Shown here one piece after another: positions 51,953 to 63,411 of a DNA stretch of 64,000 bases (its first letter is position 1; each line of letters opens with the position of its first letter). The notes under the pieces were generated by a model. That model saw only the letters and a list, made by a program, of their open reading frames with translations, was not told the DNA's origin and ran no database searches. The stretch spans positions 11,887,466 to 11,951,465 of the forward strand of contig CM020514.1 of NCBI GenBank assembly GCA_009823395.1, read 5' to 3'. This DNA comes from Thamnaconus septentrionalis (taxonomy: Eukaryota > Chordata > Actinopteri > Tetraodontiformes > Monacanthidae). The position numbers and the translations under genes were made by a program.

Positions 51953-54900
51953 ATGGCTCCAGCTGTGGCCAAAATCCTCAAAAACGGCCATGGGATCCAC
52001 TTGCCCGCCAGCCCCTCCTCCGCCCCACTGGACTCGGACGTCGGCCTGGCCTCTCAGATGATCGGCGGTTGCGACCTCCAGGAGGTGTTCCGTAACCTTC
52101 CCTCAGCCCCCTTCCCGCTCTGCATCCCCACCGAGCTGGTGCTCTCCCACGGGACGGCGCTCCCCCACCACCACCACCGCCATGCCTTCCGCCTCGGCCT
52201 CGTCCCCCCTGGGAGAAAATCCCAGGGCGGTTCCCAGCGAGTGGCCCCCGTCACCTTCCCAGGTGGAGCGGACATGTTTAAAATCCCTGCTGGTAGCTTC
52301 CAAGAGGCTCGTCCACTGAATGGAGGCGGAGGACCAGATGGTGGTGATGTGACTGGCTCCCCTCCCGCCCTCCCCCTCCTCCCCCTCCCACCTCTTCCCA
52401 GCCGCCACGGGGTCTTACGCCGTCCGACCCCGGAGAGAGACGCTGGAGCAGCGGAGTGCCTCTCTGCTCCGTCCCCTCCGCGGGCCTTCAGCACCAGGCC
52501 GAGTGCTGCTCGGCAGGAGGCGGCGAGGACGAGGCTCCGCAGGCAGGCTGCCCTCCAGGACCGAGCCCACAGGCTGCGCGGCCGGCTGCAGGCGGTGCTG
52601 GGCCAGCACGCCTCGCAGCACTGCGAGCAGCAGCTGGAGGGCCTGAGGAGGCGGCGCCGACCCGGAGGTTCGCCCTCTGACACTCTACCTCAACATGTGG
52701 ACCTGGACTCCGGCCTGGGCAACACCGCGGACCGGCGGCGCCCCTTCAAAGAGCTGGCAGAGTTCGGCCGCTCGAGCCGGGCGGTGCTGAGGGGACTGCA
52801 GGAGGTCCTGGATTCTGACGCCACGGCGAGCAGCAGTGGCGGCAGCTCGGACGAGGAGCAAGCGGCGGTGGGGAGGATGAATGGGAAGACCGAGGCGGCG
52901 CAGCTGTGAGTATCTAGGAGGAGAAAAACAGATTTAATTTTGCTGGGATTTCACGACATGAAATCTGGCTCGTCTGGCTTGGTGGTGATTTTTCGAAGTG
53001 GAGGTCTGGTTTTTACTTCGCAGCTGTCACAGGCGATTATTGCAGCTAAATAAACAGGCTACAGAGGAGTTAAGGACCGAAGAACTCAAACCACTTTGAC
53101 TGTGAGGGCTGAGAGTGAGCCGACGATCGGAAATTTTCCAACTTCAGTGGGGTTTTACTGTTAGGAAAAAAAAGAAAGAAGAGAGGGGGAGGGTGGGGGG
53201 CATCGCCGTGCTTTGTTAGGATTTGGTTGCCTGAAGCCAGCTGTGGTTCAGACGGAGGCCACGGGGCTTGTTTTAATTCAGAGGAGTGAGGCGTGCACAG
53301 GGGAGAACTCTGACTGCAGGCAGGCGCTCAGTTCACACAGTGACACAGTTCCTACGTCTCAAAGTTCCCACGCACTGGTTCTGTCCCTGCGAAGTGTCAG
53401 GACATATGGTAGAGGTAATGATACTGCATCAACTCCTGATGCAGTATCATTACCTAGAGTCGCATGGAAATTTCAAACGTGCTTTACATGTGCAACTCGG
53501 CACCACATCCTGTGCCTGACGTGGTATTTCGTGATAATTTTCACCTAGAAAAGTGAAACCTTCAATTTGTACGTGATAATTCTTACGTGATAATTTTCAC
53601 TTTGTAACGTGATACTGAGGGGACATTCTAAAACGCTTAGAAAGTTTAATGTAACGTTATCACGTTGCATTAAACTTTAAAAGATGATTTTGAGTGTAAT
53701 GTTGTGATTTTGAACGTTAAAACGTGTTTGTGTATAATCACTGACAATCAGCGCACAGTTTAACTAAACTGCGAAGAACCCTCGTTAATTCGGTGTTGGA
53801 ATCATCAGTATGAGAACATTTATTCCAAATATTCATTCACAAGCCAATCAGATTTCTTCACTTTAAGTGGAGCCTTTTCTCCAGAGTGCAAGGCTTCCTA
53901 TTGGTGTGAGGTCTCCAGGTGTTTACAGTTTTTTCAATCCGAAAATGTTGTCAGCGAGGATCCCAGAGTAACTTCAGCGTCGTTGTTCCATGCACTGCTT
54001 AAGCCCCACCTACAGTCCCCGCCTCTTTTTCCCCCACAAAGGGTGCTGATTGGTTTGGTCATGTTTAGTCCCCGGAGCCTTGGATTTGCAAGATTTCCGA
54101 CATAGACTCACATCTGTCCAGCTTCCTTGTGAAGGATTCTACATATTTCAGATATTAGAGCAAATACCAAGTAGGAGACAGGAAATCCGAGACTTCTAAC
54201 GTTGTGTTTTTGAACATCAGCTGCCCGCTGGGTCTCCAGAGCTGTATGCTTTTTTTCTACCCCTCTGCCTTCACTTTACACTCTTGTTTTGTGAGTGCAA
54301 GCTGCGTCCGCCCCGCTGTGGAGAGTCTGATGACATTCTCCGAGTTTGCCATCACTGCACACATACACACATGCGTGCGAGTGCGCACGCACGCTCACAT
54401 AAATTTCCCCTTCCATGCTGCAGTCATAACATATTCATTGAACAGACAGCTCTCCCTCTTCCCACAGGCTAGGAAAAAACAACAGCAGACATGCCAGCCA
54501 TTCTGTGCCACTCTGCTCCTCCCCTTATGGGTGTGTGTATGTGTGTGTGTGGGTGTCAGCGTGCGAGTGTTCCCTAAAAACATCGTGTTTTTCTAACAGT
54601 ATTTATACTCTGTCTGGCTGAAGGAGAAGTCAGGAAGCAGTCGGGAGAAAAAGCAATTGCAAACACTGAAGGTCACTGTGGGGCAACTTGGTCCAAAAAA
54701 AACCAAAACCATAAAGCATCAGCAGAGAACCGTTAAACCAGAGCTGCACAACTCCTCCAGTACTTATGTGTGTAGTTTAAAGCCAAGCTGATGAACTGCA
54801 ATATTGATTTATGTTCTGATTCAACACCAAGTTCCACAATTTTTAATTTCAATTTTATTTATTTTTCAAGAGGACAGTGTGCAGCACCCAATTTTGCAGG

Positions 54901-57900
54901 GATGGGATTGTACCCAATTTCAGCCAGGGGCTGGTTTACATTGGTGGTCCCCCTGCCAGTTGTTATAGGCACAGTACCTTTGAAAGGAGGTCAACAACAG
55001 CAGTAAAGAGCAACATTAATAAGCAGTTCGTATTACAATACAGCACAATGGCAATACACAATCATCAAAATAACAAAAAAAGTAAGTAAAAAAGACACAA
55101 AAAGATGGTCTTGTAAATATTGATAACAATTTTCTTTTTATCTTTACAAAATCTTATGTTAATATGTGAAGAAAAAATCCCATTCAGACGGTTCATTTTG
55201 GACTGATGCCCTTCGTGGTTGATTTCTTGACTTCCAAGCACATTGGTCTGGCTCCTCCCCCCTCTCGGCGCCACCTCCCAAAAAAAACAAGACATGTTTA
55301 CGGCACCCAGGAGGGGAACGGGAAGGCGCGCGTCGTCCTGGTAGCACCAGCTTGGCTTTTGTGCGCCGAACAATGCGCTGGTCCGTGTCGGTAAAACCTT
55401 CCCCAGGGAGTTTTTAATGGCAGGTTCCTCCTTGAAGAGGATGCGTCCTTGCTGGGCGACAGTAGCACTTGTTACCCTCCCCTTGAAACAAGCTGACCTT
55501 TCACCCTGCCGGTTATATGAACTGGTTATGCTGGTTAAATAGACTTTTCATTTGAGACTTCTTTTCTTGGAAGCTTCAGAGAAAAAAAAGGTATCTTGGA
55601 AAGCTTTGGCTGCAAGGACACGCCCCTGGAGTCGCACCGATCCAGGCAGCAGCGTTCAGAGAGGAGGATCTGTGATGTGTAAGCCCCAGAAGTGGAGTGC
55701 GTGCCATGGCAGGCCTTCTCATTCAGCCGGGCAGCGACTGTCAAAGACTCTCTGCTCGTAAAGGACACACAGCATCTCACTTTCATGTCACCAGTCGTCT
55801 TGAGAGTGTGGTTAAGAATAGAACTTTCCTCTCCAATCCTATCTTCCGTGCCTACCTACTGGCTGCTTTGCCAAATATTCAAGGAATTATTTTCATTAAA
55901 CAGTTGGAAGGAGCTGCAGCCTATTCCAAGCTTGCTCAACCGTAGTAGAGCAGTTAAAGAGAAGCAGGTTTGTGGCGTGAAGGTGCCATTGCACAACATT
56001 TTCAGCTCTTTCTTTTCCATCCTGGTTGCCTTAGGAGCAGCCTGCTGTGATTACTTATTCAAAAGGCTCCAATGGGATGCCATTAAAGAGCCTATGTAGA
56101 ATAGCATAGAACGGAATAGATGTACTTCATATAGGGATGCAAGTTATTGATTAATTCATTAATCGTTAGTTGATTGACCTTATCGATCGATTAATGATTA
56201 ATTGATATCCAGCAATTTTTCCTGAGAACCTAAATTTCACAATGAAAAATGTGTAAGGAAAAACACCCTAAACATTTATCCTCTGACTTTGACTTTTAAT
56301 GGGTCACATTTAAACTTTTTTTTTTTTTTTTGTAAGTTGTTTAAAAGTAACTTGTTCTGGGAATATTATAACCATCACAGTATCTACAGGTGAATTGCTC
56401 TTTCCTGCCACTACACCAGTGGTTCTCAAACTTTCTCTGTCACGCCCCACCTTGGAGGAAGAAAATTGGCTGTGTCTTGAACCTGCAAGTGGCCCCATGT
56501 CTCTAGGACAAAGTTGACTTTTGACCCCATAGACTTGCATGGAATTAGGCCCTAATGCCATGTCACTACACTGTTATTATTATAACAGTTTAGTGCCTAC
56601 ACTGGTACAATAATATTAACTACCCGTGTAAATAATGTCCAATTAAATGTGACTAATTTTATTTAATCAACTAAATTCTGAATCAGCAATTAGTCGATAT
56701 CGATTAATTGTTAACATCCCGAACTTCATATATCCCAAATTGGGAAACTACGTTGTTGCAGCTCTAAAAAGAATACAAAACTATAAATTATACAGTAATT
56801 ACAGGAAACAGTCGAGTGAATCTATATACAACAAACAAGTTAGCCCTTTGTTTGCAGCCTCCCACAGTCAGTTTTCATTTCCTGCTAAAACTGGTCAGCT
56901 TTGTAGGACCTTCCACATGTTTGGAAGGAAACCAAAACAAGGTTCAGAGAAGGAAGTAGACACCTGGCTGGCCGGCTGACCTGGCACTGCCCTTTGTGAC
57001 ATCACAAGGAAGAGTGTAGCGAGCGAGGAAGAAAATTATGGATTTTTCTCCTTGCTAAGTGACGGGACGGAGACGCACAGATTGTTGTAAAACACAGAAG
57101 AGGGTCCTGATTGTGCTCTCCCAGTTCTGCCGTCACACAGGCAGGCAGGCAGGCAAGCAGGCAGACAGAGAACGTGTTGGCTGTGATTTGAAATTGGAGC
57201 TGATTGATGCTCAAAGGACAACAACCCCCTCAGCGCCAAAAAAACGGCTGCTGTGTGCTGCGTCCGCCTGCTGACTGGCCCTAACCTTTCTGTCCTGCAC
57301 CGCGGCGCACAAGACGTGGGGAAGGGGGGGTCCATCCATACCCAAGCCAAGGTCCAAGAGCACTGCCATAGCAACTACCGCCCTGCCAGAGCCACCCACA
57401 CACAGACACACACACACACACACACACACAGGGGAGATGAATGCTAACTGAACAGGCTAGTGCCATGGAAACATGCTATAGACACACACAAGGCCAGTCA
57501 ACACTGTTGTGTTCTCCAGAGTGCCCCTACCCCCCACGCAGGGCTGCGTTAAAGTAGGTCACATGTTGTCTAATGTGTGACATGACCGACAATATGGTCT
57601 GTGACTTTTTTACACCTACAGTTCGTCTACTGGGCTACTGGGCTAATCTCTTCGTGCAGCTGCGACGGCAACAGCCAGGACTGTCCACAATAAAGCATTT
57701 TTGAATTGTTCTGAAGCTGCCAGCATATTGGTCCAGGCTGTTCACTCTGGTCCTCCCCTCTTTACCCCCAGCAGCAGGGAGAGGCGGTGGCTGGCGGAGA
57801 GGGCCGCGCTGGGCAGCAGGTGGAGCTGGTTGCAGCTCCGTCTGGCCGAGCTGGACGGGAGGATCCAGCAAGTGGGGGAGCTGCACAGGCACGTCCGCTC

Positions 57901-60900
57901 CAACAAGGTGAGAAGGACGGTGGGTAAAAATGACACCATGGGGGCGTCCTTTAATTACCTTCTTTTTTTTTTCTTGAAATGGAAGCATCCTCTCTGCTGT
58001 GAGAACGAGCACTTTGACGCAGCTGCTTTGAGCTGGGCTGCCGTTTTTAAAAGGGCACCGACACCCACCAGCCTGAACCACGTGTTGAAACCTGGCAGAA
58101 AATGTCAACGGCCCCCCCCCACTCCTCTCCTCCGCCTTTTCTACCATCACATCATCAAAGTTTATACAGAGTGTGTTGATTTAAGGGAAAAAGCAGATAA
58201 GATGAAGTTATTTATATATTTTAATGTTTATTTTATAGGGGTCATACATACAACATTGCCACAAGAAAGGGAAAATGTGATGCATATAAGACGTCAAGCT
58301 TCAGCTAATTTGCTGTCTTTGTCCGTGGTCAGGCTTTTAGAATACAGTGAGATACACTGAAAAAGCAATTAAAAAAAATAAATGATACAAATGCAGTGAA
58401 TAATACAAAAAAGTTAGAGTTAAATTCAGGTGCTGTCATGCTGACAATGACTTAATAGGAAATGAATGGTCACATTTCTGCTGCTGCTTGAGCCAATGTT
58501 AAACTTTCACACCAAACCTCTTTAGTTCTGTTTGGGATTTAATGTCTGATGGTAAGGAATTCCGTAGGTGGTTGCTGGGAATCATGAATCATGAAGTTAT
58601 TTAGAATTATTCAGATTAGACGTATTCCATGATGACTGATACCTTCCAGATGCCTTGGAAGTGTTGTTTTTAACATTCTGGAGGTTTAATCCACTACAGG
58701 GCGGGTTGGTGCTGGCAGAGTCCCAGCCGCTGACGGACACGCAGATCCAGCGCACCCTGCTGAGGGAGATGGCCGGGTTGTCCTGCACGACTCTGGACGC
58801 CGACAGCGAACCCTGCAGCCCCACGCGCCTCCTGCACAACATCGAGAGACAGGTAGGAGGGGCCAGACGCGTGTGATATTGAATGCATATACGTATATGC
58901 GTATAACGGGTGTCGTTCCTCTCTGCAGAGCGCTCAGCTCAACCAGATCGTCAACAGCCTGATGTCTCCGCTCGGCTTTTCCCCGCCATCCAAACAGGCC
59001 AACACCTGCGCAGCCGACAAGGCGGCTTTCACGAGGTTAGCGAACGCACACAGCCAGTTCACTTCATGAAATATTAATCTAACCGCAGCAATGCGATTTG
59101 CACCATGCACGTTGGTGACGGCGTCCAGATGCCTCGCAAGTGTCATTTTGAATATTGCAAAGGTTTATTCAACTGCTAGGAAATGTATGGATGTAAAGCA
59201 GAGGATGCTGTCTGCTTCGGTGTTATTTCAAACGGCTGTGTTTAGAGACTGAAGGGCTGTAATTGAACACGGTGAAGCAGATTGGTAGGCCGCAGCCATC
59301 TGGCCCAGCTTCAATCATTCCTTCATGTCTTTCCTTCCCGGTGCCTTTTTCACTTCCCCCATCTGGTCGTGCTGATAAAAGCCCAATGATAAAAAAAAAA
59401 GGCACTCTGCTTTTTTATGCCTGTACTGAGGAGGGGGTGTGGGGTCATCCCAGTGAAACCAGCGTCGCCTGAAAAAACTTAGCATCAGAGGCTTTATTTA
59501 TAATACACTTACTTACACATGCAGCCAAAACTAGCATAAGCCTGCCTAAATCATCAGTTTTAAAAGACCACCAGCACACAGTTTCTCTTTGGAAAATCAC
59601 CGTCCACCTGGAGATGTGACTCATGCTCTCCCCTTGACTCCCACTTCCTGGGCGTTAAATCAGTCAGAGAGGCGAATAATTTTAGGCGTAAAACAAAAGT
59701 GTCAAAAGTCGCAGAAGCGATTCCCTCCCACCCTCGGAGATTGAGATGAGTTTGTTTAACGAGGCCCCTGATCTCTTCCATCCCTCCATCGCTCACAGAG
59801 CCAATGAGGTTTTCGTGCCGGGGTGCCTGAAGAGGAAGAGGGCGGCCAAAGGGAAGATCACCAAATCTGAGGGCGGATCGTTGGCCTGTGCCCGGACGCG
59901 ACCGCTGGTCAGCCACTGCAGGCGCAGACTGTTTGCCTTCAGCACCCGCAGCCTCGGAGGTCAACAGGTAGGCCTCAAACATCATGTTTGGAGCCACACG
60001 GTGAAAGTTCGGAGCGTAAACGAGTCTTAAAAAGAAGTCAGCTAAAGTCTGGCTCTCCCTCCCGCTGCTCCTGTAAAGCAGCGTGAGGGATCCACACAGG
60101 GCAGCTGTGAGATATCACCTCTGAATTCTTGCACATCCGTCTCAAGAACATCCAATCGGAATCACAGCACAGCAGCGAGCATTAGAGGTGTTAATTAGAG
60201 TGTATACATTAAAACTAAAGGTGTATGTGTGGAGTATTCAAAAAGAGGTGCTAAAACACATAATCTAGTCTGAAAATTCAACAACTAAACAAAATGTAAG
60301 AAAAAAGGTGACAATGTAGTGTTCTACATATTTACTGAATGTCTGCCAGTATTTTTGGTGATAATACATGTCGACTGTAGACTTGTTGAATAACAAGGCT
60401 TTGTGAGTGTTGAGTGCAGAAGTTTAAACACTGTGCTATTAACTTGTTTAATTGAATTTCTAAGGGATTCGTGTGAAGGCTGCTTCAAAGGCTCCTCCTG
60501 AATCCGATCATCTCTGTTCCTCAATCGCTCTGACTCTCAAAATAAAAGGCAGTCGGTGCCTAGCTATGAGCTAATAATGGTCCGGGATCAGTTTCAAGCA
60601 AGCAGGTGGATGTGATTATTTTAGAGTCTGGCAGGCTTATTGCAGATCGGCGATATTACACAGTCTTTTGTGTCTCTAACAAAAGTGATTCAGAGTCTTG
60701 CCGTGTCTCCCCTGCGCCGCAGGACTCAGGAGTCTACGTGTCGACCTCCTCCTCCTCCCGTCCCTGCTCTTCATCCCGCCATCCTGTGTGTGCTGATCCT
60801 GGCTGCAGCTCCAGAGGGACCCGGAGCTGCTGCTCACCTCCGTCCCCAGGTAACGGTCACACTGGGAGTAGACGGAGTCACTCAGCTGATTCTCAACCAT

Positions 60901-61378
60901 TTGTGAGCGGAAGATGCTGCTTGGTGTGATAGCTGTAAAACCCTTCCAACCATGTCACCCCTCTCCCTCCCCACAGACTCTGCATCGTCTCAGTACCTGA
61001 GGAGGAAGGCAGCCAGGGAGGAGTGGCGCCTGGGCCCACCGCTGGTCAGTGCGGAGCTGTTTAGTCCAGCGGCGCTCATCACACACAGCTCCACCCCGCT
61101 GCACACCGGTGGGTCCTTCCCTCCGCCAAGCAAACCTTGACCTGTCGTTTCGTTCAAAGTGGTTCAAGCTGTGGAAGCTCTCAAATTAAAACGGTTACGG
61201 ATTAACTTTAGTACACTTTAACAAAACGCATGAGCAAGTGTGTGTGTGTGTGTCATTGCAGGTCGCAAATTATGCAAGCAGCGTGCCAGGCACCGCAGCT
61301 TCAGCTTCACCTCGAGGGGTCGAAGAGGACGAGCCAATCAGAGGAAGAGAAAGAAACGGCGCCAGTGCAGGTTTACAG

Positions 61379-61419
<41 letters not shown>

Positions 61420-61486
61420 AAGTGTGCCATCCTGGGAAATCTTTGCCTGACTTAAAAAAAAACAAAACAACTCGTCTTGTAATTGA

Positions 61487-61534
<48 letters not shown>

Positions 61535-63411
61535 GCAGATGAAGAGGATTTCCTGTCTCAACTCTGTGACACTGACGACGGCTCAGATGAAGTGCTGGAG
61601 CACAAGCAGGCCACACAGGTCTCTTACACACACAATTTTGCAGTATATTAGTTAACAATAGTTATTGACTTGCAGTTATAATAGAAAGTTATCCCCTCTC
61701 AGATTTAATGGGATAGAGTTTGAAATCCTCCATATTGAAAAATAATGATGACCCTTAAAACTACAAAGATTGTATCTAATGTGAGTGAGCACTTGATGAA
61801 TAGATCATTCAAATAAAAAAAAAAAAATCTCAACAAACAAACTTGGTCGGTCTGCAGTGCACTTGGGTGATGCTGCAAGGTTTATGAGTTATTATGATCA
61901 AGGTGACGTGCTGCTGATTTTTTCCCTCCTCCCTGTTTAGGGTTTGGTACGCAAGTGTCCTGGCGAGAGCGTTTACAACATCAACAACGTTGTCATCCCG
62001 TCTTCGGGAGCCAAAGTTGAGAAGCTGCAGTACAAAGACATAGTGACGCCCAGGTACGGTGCGGTACGGGATGCAGCAGTGGAGGTCCCGCCAAAATGCA
62101 CAGCTGCATTTCCATTGCAGTTTTTCACGAAATAAAAACGACATTTCTAAAATTTCAACAAAGTACAAATGTGATTGCTTTTGTTTGTTTTGCGTTTGTT
62201 TGCTGTCAAGAATGGTTGTGATGTTATTCTCTTTGATTTCTTGTGAAACATATTACGTCTCCTTCTCCGTCCAAACGCAATGTGCCATTTTCACTTGAAG
62301 GGAACTGGTCACATGACCCCGTAAATGTAAATGCGACAAAAAGTGTTTCCATGACACTTTTGCGATATACCTCTAAATTGATACATCTGAAAAACCACCT
62401 CATGACAGTGTCACAACCTTTTAGCCATATTTGAGAGGTTTAGGTGTTTCTATTACCAGGCTTTCATTGCAATATTTAGGTTTTGTGCAATTCTAGGGCT
62501 AATAGAAATGCAGCGAGTATTAGTGGTTAAAGTGGCCCTGAAGATGAATGTCTCACTGACCGACCATGGGATTCAGAAAGTGTGTGTCTGTGTGCAGGTG
62601 GCGGGTGGTCGACGCCTCACTTCTGACGCACAACCATTCAGAGGCGGCGGACAAAGAGGAGGAGCCGGTACTGTGCAGCACCTCCAGATTGAAAGCTTTT
62701 CTTTCGCTGTCAGTGAGTCCGTGCACACAAAAGCTTTTAACGGCGTCCGATGGTTGCAGGAGGAGGACGCGAGCGACGAGGCCTTTGCCAGGAGACACTC
62801 TGTGTCGGAGCGGGGCGAGAAGATGCACCGGATGTCCTGGGGGAAGAGGCCTTGCTGCAGACACCCCAAAAGGTGGGTAAAAAAAAAAAATACACACCCA
62901 AAAAAAAAAAGACATCTGTTTGCTTTGAATAGAGAGGGTGACGGCAATTTTCTGCTCTGCGTTCCAACACATCATGCCAGAGGAACGACGCTGATGTCAA
63001 ACTGTCTCCACCAGAGGGTGTTGGATCATGAGCAGGCGGCTTGATCTCTCATTCTGGCAGCTTCTGGCTTCCAAATGCAAAATGCATGGGATGTGTTTTT
63101 TATTTTCATATTTTGGAAGCCTGCAGTGTTTCAGTTTGAGTGTGTTTTCTGCAGTCCTGAGCAGGAAGGCAAAGCAATTCAAATTCAAAACTTTATCAAA
63201 AACACCTGGATTTCTGCTCAGGCCCAATGTCTGCTAAGATTTCTATCCAACAAATGCAAAACTGTGTTTATTTTTGTTTGTATTTTCCAGATCTGGCAGC
63301 AGGTGGTCGGGCGGTGGAGGCGGGACGTGCACATCAGGAGAGGAGAGCGCCGTGGAGCTCAGCCGCGCCCAGGCCGATGCTGACGAGCTGCAGAGTTTGG
63401 AGGAGTGGCTG
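51953..63411 (+). CDS. kansl1l: KAT8 regulatory NSL complex subunit 1-like, 3' end beyond the window
   Basis: KANSL1 family: nuclear scaffold of the NSL complex that tethers the acetyltransferase KAT8/MOF and WDR5. Coding exons: 51953-52905, 57772-57907, 58700-58852, 58929-59035, 59799-59967, 60723-60849, 60977-61108, 61262-about 61382, 61539-61618, 61941-62053, 62598-62667, 62760-62872 and 63291-63411. Exon 1 holds a His-rich stretch and the FGRSSRAVLRGLQEVLDSDA block. Exon 2 holds the coiled-coil-like SRWSWLQLRLAELDGRIQQ. Exons 3-4 read SPTRLLHNIERQ and SAQLNQIVNSLMSPL, as in KANSL1L rather than KANSL1. Exon 5 has ARTRP, like the WDR5-binding motif of KANSL1. Exons 10-12 form the MOF-binding PEHE domain (NINNVVIP, KVEKLQYKDIVTPR, ASDEAFARRH). 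The exon 8-9 junction at 61382/61539 does not join in frame with any strong donor. The gene continues to the right. Confidence 0.88.
53413..53455. repeat. Perfect inverted repeat, 19-bp arms, 5-nt loop
   Basis: The left arm AGGTAATGATACTGCATCA and right arm TGATGCAGTATCATTACCT are exact complements around the loop ACTCC. No mismatch is present. The stem is shorter than a typical pre-miRNA. Confidence 0.9.
53641..53678. repeat. Inverted repeat, 17-bp arms with one mismatch
   Basis: AAAGTTTAATGTAACGT pairs with ACGTTGCATTAAACTTT around the loop TATC. It lies about 190 bp after the perfect hairpin. Several ACGTGATAATT copies occur between them (about 53571-53605), so both may belong to one unrecognised repeat. 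Confidence 0.75.
54530..54560. repeat. Short (TG)n tract
   Basis: TG dinucleotides with GGGTGT interruptions in the kansl1l intron. Confidence 0.65.
56134..56722. mobile_element. DNA transposon remnant (outer) with 10-bp flanking repeat
   Basis: The direct repeat ACTTCATATA flanks it at 56124-56133 and 56723-56732. The ends are related inverted sequences: GGGATGCAAGTTATTGATTA at the left and the complement of AATTGTTAACATCCC at the right. The interior near both ends is full of ATTAATCG/CGATTAAT motifs. There is no transposase. The superfamily is uncertain; an 8-10 bp duplication would suit hAT-like elements. A second element sits inside it. Confidence 0.6.
56417..56563. mobile_element. Nested hAT fragment with 8-bp target duplication
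   Basis: It starts with CAGTGGTTCTCAAACTTT, the classic hAT terminal sequence. CACTACAC occurs directly before it (56409-56416) and directly after it (56564-56571), an exact 8-bp duplication. The right end does not mirror the left well, so the element is internally deleted or truncated. It inserted into the older element at 56134-56722. Confidence 0.7.
57404..57430. repeat. (CA)n microsatellite
   Basis: About 13 CA units in the kansl1l intron. Confidence 0.85.
61384..61417. repeat. (GT)n tract abutting kansl1l coding exon 8
   Basis: The repeat begins exactly where the exon 8 donor is expected (GAAGG|GTGTGTG), so the splice site itself would be part of the microsatellite. Confidence 0.8.
61487..61532. 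repeat. (GT)n tract abutting kansl1l coding exon 9
   Basis: The GT run ends at GTTAGCAG, the presumed acceptor of the 61539 exon. It replaces the usual polypyrimidine tract with alternating GT. Confidence 0.85.
62103..62514 (-). mobile_element. Harbinger-like MITE, reverse orientation
   Basis: It begins GCTGCATTTCCATTGCAG and ends with AGAAATGCAGC, inverted. In reverse complement it matches the 3935-4409 element along most of its length, including the ATGGCACATT-GTTTGGACGGAG start of the Myb-like ORF; here that frame is broken by an early stop. It lies in a kansl1l intron between the 61941 and 62598 exons. Confidence 0.65.

Larger units (their letters stand above)
52906..57771 (+). other. 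kansl1l: kansl1l intron after coding exon 1 (4.9 kb)
   Basis: The donor CT|GTGAGT leaves phase 2, which the 57772 exon completes. It contains inverted repeats (53413-53455, 53641-53678), CA and TG repeats and nested transposons (56134-56722). A further repeat-like stretch at 54840-55080 begins with TTTATTTTTCAAGAGGACAG; I could not classify it. No nested gene was seen. Confidence 0.7.

Noticed and set aside
52054..52683. 209-codon minus-strand ORF
   Set aside because: Antisense to kansl1l coding exon 1, with no family features.
53413..53455. MicroRNA precursor
   Set aside because: The stem is 19 bp with a 5-nt loop, shorter than typical precursors, and fully paired; kept only as an inverted repeat.
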